Below, piece after piece: positions 34,613 to 43,403 of a stretch of 64,000 bases of DNA. Position 1 is the first letter of the stretch; every line of letters starts with the position of its first letter. The position numbers and the translations under genes were made by a program. The notes under the pieces are model-generated. The model made no database searches. It was given only the letters and a program-made list of their open reading frames with translations, and was not told the origin of the DNA. Source of the stretch: Gp6-AA40 sp036802945 (GTDB taxonomy: Bacteria; Acidobacteriota; Vicinamibacteria; Vicinamibacterales; UBA2999); contig DAIRVG010000006.1 in the NCBI GenBank assembly GCA_036802945.1, forward strand, positions 28,132 through 92,131, written 5' to 3'.

Positions 34613-35953
34613 TCACACTCCTGTCGGATATGTTTCGGGAAGATCCGTGCTCTCGCAGGACCATCGCTCGAGCGGCGTGAGCGCCGCCGTCGTATCAACG
34701 TGGATCACCGCATCGAACTGGTCGGCCAGTCGCGCATGGAAGTAGTGACTCGCCCGTTCCGTCTCTGGCTTGTGCACGACGCCAATGGCCCGTTCGAGGC
34801 GCGTCACCGAGAGCGCCTCGCGTGCCTCGTCGATCGGGAGGGCGAACCGATCGATTCCAGTCTGATGGAAAAGGTGCTCATAGCTGCCGGCAATCGAGGG
34901 CACGACTTGCCGTCGTTCCGCCGGCCCATCCCACTCACGCGCCGCAGTCACCGTGCCCGTGTGGGTCGTGAAACCCAGTAGAAAAGCGGCCGTGCCGCGA
35001 CGCTCGCGGGCCAGTTGTCCGAGATTCAGCTCTCCCCAGTCGCTCATCTGGGTGGCGCGCGCATCGCCGAGGTGCGAATTGTGCGCCCACACAACCGCGC
35101 GGGCGTAGCCGGCGCGCCGCGAGGTCCACTCGGTCAAGGCATCGAGCGTGTCCATCATGTGGGTATCGCGGAGGTTCCACGACTCGACCTGCCCGGCGAA
35201 CATGGTGCGATAGTACAGCTCCGCATTTCGCACCAGACGCGCGTTCTGCTCGGCAAAGAAATATTCGTCTTCAGTAACGCGACCGTCACGGCCTGCGTAC
35301 TCGGCGGCGCGCTTCCGCAGCTCAAGCAGCTGCGCAACGACGTCATCCTCGCACGATCGCGAGAGACCGAGCGTCGCCGCATAGCCATAGCTCTGCGCGT
35401 CGGTGCCGAATTCCTCGAAACAGGCGTAACGCCGCCGGGCACGCGCCGCCGCGTCGGGATCGACCTTCCCGAGGTACTCCAGGACAGCTTTCATCGACGC
35501 ATGCAGGCTGTAGAGATCGAGGCCGTAGAAGCCAACTCGGTCGATCACAGCGCGTTTCGAGTTGTAGTCTTGAAGCCACTGGATGAAATCGACAACGACC
35601 TCGTTGCGCCACATCCACCGCGGAAAGCGCACGAAGCCGTCGAGCGCCGCTGCCGGGCCGCTTTCGACGCTCGCGAGCCGGACCCATCGGTTGACCCGAT
35701 ACGCGTCGGGCCAGTCCGCCTCGACCGCCACAACGTTGAACCGTTTCTCCCGGATGAGCGCGGCCGTCAGGTCCGCCCGAATCTGGTAGAACTCGTGCGT
35801 GCCGTGCGTCGCCTCCCCGATGAGCACGACACGCGCGTCATCAATCAGCTCGAGGAGCGGCCGCGCACCGTCCTGTCCCGACTCGAACCGGAGAGCCGCG
35901 TGGCGAACAACGTCTGCCGCAGCCTGGTCGTCCATCCCAACGCTTGGTCGCAT
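34613..35953 (-). CDS. Erythromycin esterase family protein
   Basis: 446 residues. Signature LIGEATHGTHEFY near residue 45, AVEADWPDAYRVNRWV, FYGLDLYSLHASM, and VWAHNSHLGDARAT with the conserved His. Family members include EreA/EreB macrolide esterases, but most are of unknown activity. Given the PRTase and hydrolase partners, a housekeeping or stress role is more likely than macrolide resistance. First gene of the unit. Confidence 0.88.
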   Translation of the reverse strand: MRPSVGMDDQAAADVVRHAALRFESGQDGARPLLELIDDARVVLIGEATHGTHEFYQIRADLTAALIREKRFNVVAVEADWPDAYRVNRWVRLASVESGPAAALDGFVRFPRWMWRNEVVVDFIQWLQDYNSKRAVIDRVGFYGLDLYSLHASMKAVLEYLGKVDPDAAARARRRYACFEEFGTDAQSYGYAATLGLSRSCEDDVVAQLLELRKRAAEYAGRDGRVTEDEYFFAEQNARLVRNAELYYRTMFAGQVESWNLRDTHMMDTLDALTEWTSRRAGYARAVVWAHNSHLGDARATQMSDWGELNLGQLARERRGTAAFLLGFTTHTGTVTAAREWDGPAERRQVVPSIAGSYEHLFHQTGIDRFALPIDEAREALSVTRLERAIGVVHKPETERASHYFHARLADQFDAVIHVDTTAALTPLERWSCESTDLPETYPTGV

Positions 35954-35984
35954 TGGCGTACCCCGAGGGAAAACACTTGATTCA

Positions 35985-36066
35985 CTGCAAGGGAGGTGCC
36001 CCCGCCCGCCTTCGCGCCATGGCGCGGCAGGCCTCTTCGCGCGCCCTGCCCTACGGCGCGTCGGGC
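35985..36066. repeat. GC-rich REP-like palindromic block
   Basis: CCCGCCTTCGCGCC, GGCGCGGCAGGC, CTTCGCGCGCC and GGCGCGTCGGGC form overlapping inverted pairs in the spacer between two minus-strand transcription units. No gene. Confidence 0.5.
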
Positions 36067-36068
36067 CG

Positions 36069-37904
36069 CTACGGTGAGCTGACGAGCTCCTTGTCCTTGA
36101 ACTGAAGCTGGTAGAGCCGATGGTAGATGCCGCGCTGCGTGAGGAGCTCCTGGTGCGTGCCCGATTCGCGCAATTCTCCCTTGTGCAGAACGATGATGCG
36201 ATCCATGTCCTGGATCGTCGACAGACGATGGGCGATCGCGATCGTCGTGCGACCGCGCATCACGACCTTGACGGCATCACGAATGAGCATCTCGGTTTCG
36301 GTATCGACGCTCGACGTCGCTTCGTCGAGCACCAGCACGGGTGGATCGAATGCCAGCGCGCGCGCAAACGAGAGCAGCTGCTTCTGGCCGACTGACAGCG
36401 TCGCGCCACGCTCGGCCACCGGTGTCTCGAGGCCACCAGGCAGGCGATCGATGAACGTCCCGGCGTGCACGGCATCCACCGCGCGCCTGACCGTCGCATC
36501 GTCAATCGCCTCGTTGCCAAGCCGGACGTTGCCGCCGATGGTGCCGGAGAAGAGGTGCACGTCCTGCAACACGAGACCGAACATCGCGCGCAGTCGGCGC
36601 AAATCCATGTCGCGGATGTCCACGCCGCCAACGGTGATGCGGCCCTGCTGCACGTCGTAGAACCGCAGCAGCAGGCTGACGATCGTCGTCTTGCCTGACC
36701 CGGTGGCGCCAACGATCGCCACGCGTTGTCCGGGCTCGACGGCGAAGGAAACGTCGCGAAGCACAGGCTCGCCTTCGACATAGGCAAAGGTGACGCTCTC
36801 GAAGGCGATGCGACCGATGTTCCGGGATTCGGGATTGGGGATTCGGGATTCGGGTGAAGACTGACGCGTGTCGAATCCCGAATCCCGAGTCCCGAGTCCC
36901 GACTGGATGCTCACGGAGGTGTCGAGAAGCGCGAAGATTCGCTCTGACGAGGCCATCGCGCCCTGCAGCACGTTGAACTTCTCCGACATGTCGCTGATCG
37001 GCCTGAAGAAGCGCGACGAATACTGCAGGAACGCGACGAGCGATCCGAGTGTCAGCATGTTTTCCAGTACCCACCCGCCACCCACCCAGATGATGAGTGC
37101 CGCCGCGAGCGCGCTGATCAACTCGATCGCAGGATAGAAGACGGCGTAGTAGAAAATCGACTGGACGTTGGCGTCGCGGTACTTGCGGTCGATCCGGTCG
37201 AACTCCTCGAAGTCGCGGGCCTCGCGCCGGAACAGCTGCACCGTCGCCATCCCGGTGATGCGCTCCTGCAGGTAGGCGTTGATGCGCGCGATCCACGTGC
37301 GCACGGTGCGGTACGACTCGCGCACGTTCGTGCGGAACCACCGGGTGACGAGCCAGATCAGCGGCAGGACCGAGAAGGCGACGATGGCCAGGCGCCAGTC
37401 CAGCCAGATCATCATCGCCATGATGCCGATGAGCGTGAACAAGTCCCCGAACACCGACACGACGCCGGCCGTAAAGAGATCGTTGAGGACGTCAACGTCC
37501 GTCGTCACCCGCGTCATCAGGCGGCCAACGGGATTGCGGTCGTAGAAGCGGAGATCGAGACGCTGCAGGTGCCGATAAATCTGCATGCGGAGGTCGAACA
37601 TGATCCGCTGCCCGGTCCATTGCAGCAGCCAGGTTTGGGCGTAATCCAGTACGAACGAACCCGCGAGCGCCGCAAGGTAGAGCATGGCGACGAGCGTCAG
37701 CCCGTCCATGTCGCGCGCGGGAATGTACCTGTCAATGACGAGCTTCACGAGGTATGGCGGCGCAAGCTCCAGCGCCGAGTGGCCGACAATGGCGGTTGTG
37801 GCCAGCCCCACCTGACGGGTGTACGGCCGCAGGTAGGTGAGCAGCCGGCGCATCAACCGGGCGTCGTACGCCTTTCCGAGAACGTCTTCGTCGTGAATCG
37901 ACAT
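36069..37904 (-). CDS. ABC exporter half-transporter, YheH/BmrD-like, with repeat-encoded linker
   Basis: 611 residues. Six-helix transmembrane domain (about 25-310), then ATPase: Walker A GATGSGKTT, signature LSVGQKQ (non-canonical Val), Walker B VLVLDEATSSVD with catalytic Glu. The partner downstream in numbering (38086-39834) has the complementary pattern, so the two should form a heterodimer with one impaired ATP site. The stretch between TMD and NBD (residues ~334-360, GTRDSGFDTRQ... to NPESRN) is encoded by a class B word-repeat hairpin (36823-36905). Confidence 0.92.
   Translation of the reverse strand: MSIHDEDVLGKAYDARLMRRLLTYLRPYTRQVGLATTAIVGHSALELAPPYLVKLVIDRYIPARDMDGLTLVAMLYLAALAGSFVLDYAQTWLLQWTGQRIMFDLRMQIYRHLQRLDLRFYDRNPVGRLMTRVTTDVDVLNDLFTAGVVSVFGDLFTLIGIMAMMIWLDWRLAIVAFSVLPLIWLVTRWFRTNVRESYRTVRTWIARINAYLQERITGMATVQLFRREARDFEEFDRIDRKYRDANVQSIFYYAVFYPAIELISALAAALIIWVGGGWVLENMLTLGSLVAFLQYSSRFFRPISDMSEKFNVLQGAMASSERIFALLDTSVSIQSGLGTRDSGFDTRQSSPESRIPNPESRNIGRIAFESVTFAYVEGEPVLRDVSFAVEPGQRVAIVGATGSGKTTIVSLLLRFYDVQQGRITVGGVDIRDMDLRRLRAMFGLVLQDVHLFSGTIGGNVRLGNEAIDDATVRRAVDAVHAGTFIDRLPGGLETPVAERGATLSVGQKQLLSFARALAFDPPVLVLDEATSSVDTETEMLIRDAVKVVMRGRTTIAIAHRLSTIQDMDRIIVLHKGELRESGTHQELLTQRGIYHRLYQLQFKDKELVSSP
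36823..36905. repeat. Class B word-repeat hairpin inside ABC-exporter coding sequence
   Basis: GATTCGGGATTGGGGATTCGGGATTCGGG on one side and CGAATCCCGAATCCCGAGTCCCGAGTCCC on the other, about 20 bp apart. It is in frame and adds about 27 residues to the TMD-NBD linker. Confidence 0.92.
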
Positions 37905-37917
37905 TAGGAACCCTGTC

Positions 37918-38085
37918 GTTCACCCTTCTGAGTTCTTCGTTCTCCGTTCGGGTTCAGTTTCATGTTCGGTTCGCGGTTCGAGGTTCGGGTTCCGGCCCGT
38001 GAACTTCGAACATGGAACGTCGAACAATGAACCGAACCTGAACACGAACCGAGAAGCGAGAACCCAGAAGCGTGAACTGCTGAAC
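37918..38085. repeat. Word-repeat hairpin, class D, between the two ABC genes
   Basis: Left arm of TTCGTTC/GGTTCGNGGTTCG words, right arm of GAACNNGAAC words, about 20 bp apart; 168 bp in total, the second largest locus here. Ends almost at the stop codon of the upstream ABC gene. Shares words with 16741-16886. Confidence 0.85.
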
Positions 38086-39834
38086 TCATGAGGCTGCCAG
38101 TTCCTCCTCCAGGAGCTGTTTCCGATAGAGCTCCGCATATACGCGGTTGTGCGCCACGAGCTGGTCGTGCGTGCCGCGCTCGACGATCGCTCCATCCTCC
38201 AGGACGAGGATCTGATCCGCGCTCCTCACGGTGGAGACGCGGTGCGACACGATGATCGACGTCCGCGCCTTCATTACCGTCGTCAGCCGCGACAAGATCT
38301 CTTCCTCGGTGTAGGTGTCCACGGCGGACAACGCGTCGTCGAGCACGAGGATCTTCGGGTCGATCATCACGGCGCGAGCAATCGCCGTGCGCTGCTTTTG
38401 CCCGCCGGAGAGCGTGATGCCGCGCTCGCCAACGACGGTCTCGTAGCCATTCGGAAAGTCCATCAGATCCTTGTCGAGCCGCGCCACCTGCGCAGCGTGT
38501 TCGACACGATCGCGCCCGCCAGACGACGGCGCGCCAAAGGCGATGTTCTCGGCAATCGTGGCGCTGAAGAGAAACGGCTCTTGCGGAACGAAGCCGATGG
38601 CGCCGCGCAGCACCGCCAGTGGCAGCCGGCGCACATCGATGCCGTCGACGAACACGGTTCCGGCGGGCGGCTGCTGGAGGCGCGGCAGCAGGTTCAACAG
38701 CGACGACTTCCCTGACCCGGTCGCGCCGACAATGGCAGTCGTCGTGCCGGCGGGCAACACCGCAGAGACGTTGCGAAGAACGACGCGGTCGCCGTACGAG
38801 AAGGTCAGGTTCCGGAACTCGACGTCGCCACGAATCTGACCCGATACCGCGACGGCCGGCGAGGCCTCCGCGTCGGTGATCGCCGGCTCAGCATCAAGGA
38901 CGTCGAGCATGCGTTTCCACGATGCGGCGCCGCGCTGCAGGAGATTCGTCACCCAGCCAAACGCGATCATCGGCCACGCCAGCATCATCAGGTACGAGTT
39001 GAACGCCACGAGCTCGCCGATCGTCATCCGCCCGGCAATCACGTCGCGGCTTCCGAGCCACAGCACGATGACCGCGCCGATGCCCATCAGCAGCCCCATG
39101 ATCGGGAAAAACGCGCCCTGGATCCCGATGAGGCGCCGGTTACGGCGCACGTACTCCTCGTTGGCGAGGCGGAAGCGCTCGATCTCGAACGGCTCCTGCC
39201 CGTATGCCCGCACCACGCGCACGCCCGACAGCGCCTCCTGCGTGATGGCGCTGATTGTCGACAGCTGTTCCTGGATTCGATCGAAGCGGCGGTGAATCGC
39301 CGCGCCGAACAAGTAGACCGCGACAGACAAAAACGGCAGGGGGATGAGGGACAACAGCGTGAGCCGGCGGTTGATGGAGAGCATCAGCACGATGACGGCG
39401 ACGAACGTCAGCACGGTGTTCGCCATGTACATCACCGCGGGGCCGATCATCATGCGCACGGCGTTGAGATCGTTAGTCGCGCGAGACATGAGGTCGCCGG
39501 TCCGATTGCGATGGTAGTACGCGGGCTCGAACTGCTGCAGGCGCGAGAAGAAGTCATTGCGCAGGTCGAACTCGATGTCGCGCGAGGCGCCAATCATGAT
39601 GCGGCGCTGCAGGAAGCGGAACACCCCACCAAACGCCGTGAGGCCGAGCAAGGCGGCCGCGTAGAATCGCAGTTTTTCTGCGGTCACCCCGGCGTTCAGA
39701 TCGTCGATCGCGTACTTGAGCACCCACGGTCCGGCGAGAGCGAGCGCCGTCGTGGCGACGATGCACGCGAAACCGGCAAGAAAGGCGCCGCGATACCGCC
39801 TGACATATCCAAGGAGCCGGCGGGTAGGCGTCAC
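38086..39834 (-). CDS. ABC exporter half-transporter, YheI/BmrC-like
   Basis: 582 residues. Six transmembrane helices (about 15-300) then ATPase: Walker A GATGSGKSS, canonical signature LSGGQKQR, Walker B ILVLDDALSAVD where the catalytic Glu is Asp. This complements the companion subunit, as in heterodimeric exporters such as BmrC/BmrD and TM287/288. Likely multidrug or lipid export. First gene of the pair. Confidence 0.92.
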   Translation of the reverse strand: MTPTRRLLGYVRRYRGAFLAGFACIVATTALALAGPWVLKYAIDDLNAGVTAEKLRFYAAALLGLTAFGGVFRFLQRRIMIGASRDIEFDLRNDFFSRLQQFEPAYYHRNRTGDLMSRATNDLNAVRMMIGPAVMYMANTVLTFVAVIVLMLSINRRLTLLSLIPLPFLSVAVYLFGAAIHRRFDRIQEQLSTISAITQEALSGVRVVRAYGQEPFEIERFRLANEEYVRRNRRLIGIQGAFFPIMGLLMGIGAVIVLWLGSRDVIAGRMTIGELVAFNSYLMMLAWPMIAFGWVTNLLQRGAASWKRMLDVLDAEPAITDAEASPAVAVSGQIRGDVEFRNLTFSYGDRVVLRNVSAVLPAGTTTAIVGATGSGKSSLLNLLPRLQQPPAGTVFVDGIDVRRLPLAVLRGAIGFVPQEPFLFSATIAENIAFGAPSSGGRDRVEHAAQVARLDKDLMDFPNGYETVVGERGITLSGGQKQRTAIARAVMIDPKILVLDDALSAVDTYTEEEILSRLTTVMKARTSIIVSHRVSTVRSADQILVLEDGAIVERGTHDQLVAHNRVYAELYRKQLLEEELAAS

Positions 39835-39915
39835 CGAGCGAGTATGACGCGGCCCGGCAAGGTTCCGTCAAGCAGGGATGCAGCCGAACCGCAGAGGCTG
39901 TTAGAATCTCGGGCC

Positions 39916-41733
39916 ATGCAGGCCCTTTACGTCGTCATTCCCGTCTTGTGCATCTTCACGATCGCGTACCGGTACTACAGCGCCTTCATCGCCGCGAAGG
40001 TGATGGTTCTCGATGATGCGCGATTAACGCCGGCGCACACGAAGTACGACGGGGCTAACTACCATCCCATGAGCCGGTGGGTCCTTTTCGGGCACCATTT
40101 TGCGGCGATCGCCGGGGCGGGCCCACTTGTGGGTCCGGTACTGGCGGCGCAATTCGGATACGCGCCCGGATTGATGTGGCTCGTGGGAGGATGCGTCCTC
40201 TGCGGGGCCGTGCACGACTCGATGTGCCTGTGGGCCTCGACGCGGCTTGGGGGCCGCTCGCTTGCGGAAATCGCCCGGTCACAAATCGGGCCGGTAGCGG
40301 GTACCACTGGCGCCTTTGCCATCCTGGTCATTCTCATTGTCGCCCTCGCCGGGCTTGGAATCGCGGTCGTCAACGCGCTGGCGGAAAGCGCGTGGAGCAC
40401 CTTCACGATCGGCATGACGATTCCGATCGGCGTCGCGATGGGCTTCCATATGTTCGTGTTCCGCAAGGGAAAGATTCGCGAGGCGACGATCCTCGGCGTC
40501 ATCGCGATTTTCGCCGCGGTGATCTTCGGCCGTACGTTCGCGGAATCGTCGTACGGCCACTACCTCGTGATGTCGCGCCACCAGGTCACGGCGGCCATGG
40601 CGATCTACGCGTTCACGGCCTCGGTGCTGCCGATGTGGATGCTGCTCACGCCTCGCGGCTACCTGAGCACGTTCATGAAGATCGGCACGATCGCGTTCCT
40701 TGCGCTCGGCGTGATCATCGTGAACCCGACGCTGGAGGCGCCGGCGTTTTCATCGTTTGTTAATGGGGGCGGTCCGATCATCCCAGGCCCGCTCTATCCC
40801 TTCGTCTTCATCACGATCGCCTGCGGCGCAATCTCAGGCTTCCACTCGCTCATCGCCACCGGCACAACGCCGAAGATGGTGGACAAGGAGAGGGACATCC
40901 GCCCGATCGGCTACGCGGGGATGCTCTGTGAGGGGTTCGTCGGGGTCATGGCGCTGATCGCAGCGACGGCGCTCCACCCGGGCGACTATTTCGCGATCAA
41001 CACGTCGGCCGCGACGTTCAGCACGCTCGGCATCCCGACGGTGAATCTCGCTACGTTGCAGGCGGAAGTCGGGGAAGTCGTCACCGCGAGGCCGGGCGGC
41101 GCGGTGTCGCTGGCGGTCGGCATGGCGCAGATCTTCGCGTCGCTTCCCGGCATGCGCGGATTGATGGCCTACTGGTATCACTTCGCCATCATGTTCGAGG
41201 CGTTGTTCATCCTGACGACGATCGACTCGGGCACCCGCGTGGGCCGTTTCCTCGTGCAGGAGTTCGGCGGCCGCGCGTGGAAGAAGCTTGCGGAGCCGGA
41301 GTGGCTGCCTGGTTCGCTCGGCGCGACGGCATTCATGGTGCTCGCATGGGGCTACTTCATCTGGACCGGCAACATCAACACGATCTGGCCTCTGTTCGGC
41401 ATCGCGAACCAACTATTGGGCGCCGTGGCGCTGGCTGTCGGGACGACGATCCTCATCAACATGGGACGCACGAAGTACGCGTGGGTAACGTTTCTGCCGC
41501 TCTGCTTCCTGTCGGTGACGACGATGACCGCCGGGTTCATGAGCATCAGGGACAACTTCTGGCCTCTGGCGGTCAACGTCAACCCGGACCTGCACGTGCA
41601 GGGCTACGTCCTCTCGATCAGCACCTCCATCATGATGGTCTGCTGCGTGATCATCCTTACAGCTGCGGCCCGGCGCTGGGTGAAGGTGCTTTCGGGGCGT
41701 GCGTCGACGACGCTGGAGTTGGCGGGAGTGTAA
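39916..41733 (+). CDS. cstA: Carbon starvation protein CstA (pyruvate/peptide transporter family)
   Basis: 605 residues with about 15-16 hydrophobic helices. Signatures: FGHHFAAIAGAGPLVGPVLAAQ, HDSMCLWAS, GFHSLIATGTTPKM, and TTIDSGTRVGRFLVQE. In E. coli CstA and BtsT import pyruvate and possibly peptides under carbon limitation. ATG at 39916 is the family start. Confidence 0.95.
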   Translation: MQALYVVIPVLCIFTIAYRYYSAFIAAKVMVLDDARLTPAHTKYDGANYHPMSRWVLFGHHFAAIAGAGPLVGPVLAAQFGYAPGLMWLVGGCVLCGAVHDSMCLWASTRLGGRSLAEIARSQIGPVAGTTGAFAILVILIVALAGLGIAVVNALAESAWSTFTIGMTIPIGVAMGFHMFVFRKGKIREATILGVIAIFAAVIFGRTFAESSYGHYLVMSRHQVTAAMAIYAFTASVLPMWMLLTPRGYLSTFMKIGTIAFLALGVIIVNPTLEAPAFSSFVNGGGPIIPGPLYPFVFITIACGAISGFHSLIATGTTPKMVDKERDIRPIGYAGMLCEGFVGVMALIAATALHPGDYFAINTSAATFSTLGIPTVNLATLQAEVGEVVTARPGGAVSLAVGMAQIFASLPGMRGLMAYWYHFAIMFEALFILTTIDSGTRVGRFLVQEFGGRAWKKLAEPEWLPGSLGATAFMVLAWGYFIWTGNINTIWPLFGIANQLLGAVALAVGTTILINMGRTKYAWVTFLPLCFLSVTTMTAGFMSIRDNFWPLAVNVNPDLHVQGYVLSISTSIMMVCCVIILTAAARRWVKVLSGRASTTLELAGV

Positions 41734-41748
41734 GCCGATACTCCGGGC

Positions 41749-42525
41749 GTGCCAACTCGAATTCTTGCCATTTTCATTGGAATTCTCTGCTTGGCTGGCC
41801 CCGCCGCCGCACAGGATTCGCCTGAGAATTACCACATCGAGCTCGGCGCGATGTACTGGAAGCCGTCGCCCCAAGTCGTGATTTCGAGCGGCAGCGCCGG
41901 CACACCGATCGACTTCGTCAGCCAGTTTTCGATCGAGAACAAGCGATTCAGGGAATTCCGCGTTGTGCTGAAGGCAGGGCCAAAGCACAAGCTCCGCTAC
42001 AGCACGGTGCCGATCAAGTACTCGGGCAGCGCGACGCTGAACCAGTCAATCACCTTCCAGGGCCAGACCTTCACTGCTGGCGTACCGGCGACGGCGGAGT
42101 TGAAGTGGACCCTGATGCGCTTCGGCTACGAGTGGGATTCAGTCGCGACCAGCAGGGGGTTTGCGGGACTCTTCGTAGACGTCAAATACAACAAGATGAA
42201 CGCGCAGCTGTCCGCGCCTTCGGTTGGGACGCAGACATTCGAACGCAACGTCGCCGTGCCCACGCTCGGCGGCACTGGACGCGCCTACCTGTCGCAGTTC
42301 ATCTCGGTCACGGGCGAGTTCACGGCGCTGAAGCTGAAAATTGGCAGCCTCGGCCTAAAGAATGCGAAGCTCTACGACTTCGACGTGTATAGCACCGCGA
42401 ACTTCGGGCGCTACATCGGCGCCCAGCTCGGCTACCGCTCGGTGACCGTTGACTACGTTGTTGACGACGATACGGGCAACCTGAAGATGAAGGGTCTGTA
42501 CTTCGGCGGCGTCCTTCGTTTCTAA
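41749..42525 (+). CDS. Outer-membrane beta-barrel protein of unknown function
   Basis: 258 residues, GTG start. Signal peptide (ILAIFIGILCLAGPAAAQ) then about eight alternating hydrophobic strands, ending in an aromatic C-terminal strand GLYFGGVLRF, the hallmark for BAM-mediated insertion. Located 15 bp after cstA, perhaps in the same transcript. No close family recognised. Confidence 0.75.
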   Translation: MPTRILAIFIGILCLAGPAAAQDSPENYHIELGAMYWKPSPQVVISSGSAGTPIDFVSQFSIENKRFREFRVVLKAGPKHKLRYSTVPIKYSGSATLNQSITFQGQTFTAGVPATAELKWTLMRFGYEWDSVATSRGFAGLFVDVKYNKMNAQLSAPSVGTQTFERNVAVPTLGGTGRAYLSQFISVTGEFTALKLKIGSLGLKNAKLYDFDVYSTANFGRYIGAQLGYRSVTVDYVVDDDTGNLKMKGLYFGGVLRF

Positions 42526-42526
42526 A

Positions 42527-42645
42527 TCCCAAATCCGAAATCCCAATCCAAAAAACCAACCACGAAGGTCACGAAGGAACGCAGTGGTTAGTTCTTGATT
42601 GGGTTTTGGGATTTGGGATTTGGGATTTGGGATTTGGGATTTACT
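42527..42645. repeat. Composite word-repeat hairpin: class B arms with a nested class A word
   Basis: Left arm AAATCCCAAATCCGAAATCCC, right arm of five TTTGGGA words (42603-42642), and in the loop CCACGAAGGTCACGAAGG, the class A word. The right arm runs into the stop codon of the convergent methyltransferase gene. Confidence 0.9.
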
Positions 42646-43399
42646 TAATCGCTACGACCAAGACGGAGCTTCCCACAGGCATCGGAACGTGGCGCGAGAC
42701 CGCCGCCTCCCCGCTCAACATCCACGTCAGCGCGGTATTGATCGGCGCTAATGGCACCTGCATCTCCCAATCACTCTCTGGGCCGGCGGGCGCGTCTGAA
42801 GACCCACCCTTACACCCTCCGACATCGCGACGCATCATTCTCACAGCGAGCATCGCGGGAAACAGCGACGCGAACAGATACGTGAGGCGGTGCACCTGGA
42901 GCCCGGCACCTTCGACGATCGCACGCATACGGGCGGTGGTGTAGCGCCGGATCTCCGGCCACGTGCCGGCATGTCCTCCGCGGAGCACGTCAAGCGCCGC
43001 AGCAGTGACCACCAGTCCCCCACCCGGCTTCAGCACGCGTGCCATCTCTTTCATCACGGCGAAATCGTCCTGCACGTACTGAAAAACATCGAAAGACGTA
43101 ACGATGTCGAACCGGTCGGATTGAAATGGGATGCGGCTCATATCGCCGCGGGCGACGGGGGATCCTGTGGCCTTTGCGTGGATCAGACCGCCTGGAGTCA
43201 GATCGAAGCCGAACGCGCGGCCATAGGGATGGAGCAGTGAAACCAGGTTGTGGCCGGTGCCGCAGCCGCAGTCCAGGAGGCGAAGATCGCGGCGCGTGCC
43301 CGCGATCTCGTGGACGGCCGGTGCCACGAACCCGCGGAAGCCGCGAAACCAGAAGTGCGTGGCCTCGACGCGGCTTGTCAGGTCGAGGAGATCGTCCAT
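42641..43399 (-). CDS. Class I SAM-dependent methyltransferase
   Basis: 252 residues. Motif I LLDCGCGTGHNLV, post-I FGFDLTPGG, motif II FDIVTSFDVFQYV, motif III VLKPGGGLVVT: methyltransferase type 11 fold. Substrate unknown. A short Gly/Ser-rich loop (GGCKGGSSDAPAGPE) interrupts the C-terminal part. Lies 4 bp after the lytic transglycosylase gene on the same strand. Confidence 0.87.
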   Translation of the reverse strand: MDDLLDLTSRVEATHFWFRGFRGFVAPAVHEIAGTRRDLRLLDCGCGTGHNLVSLLHPYGRAFGFDLTPGGLIHAKATGSPVARGDMSRIPFQSDRFDIVTSFDVFQYVQDDFAVMKEMARVLKPGGGLVVTAAALDVLRGGHAGTWPEIRRYTTARMRAIVEGAGLQVHRLTYLFASLFPAMLAVRMMRRDVGGCKGGSSDAPAGPESDWEMQVPLAPINTALTWMLSGEAAVSRHVPMPVGSSVLVVAIK

Positions 43400-43403
43400 C
43401 CGA

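Noticed and set aside
34613..35953. Macrolide resistance gene
   Set aside because: Family membership alone does not show erythromycin hydrolysis; context with PRTase and hydrolase points elsewhere.
39292..39915. 208-codon upstream extension of cstA
   Set aside because: It is antisense to the ABC transporter; the family start MQALYVV at 39916 is clear.
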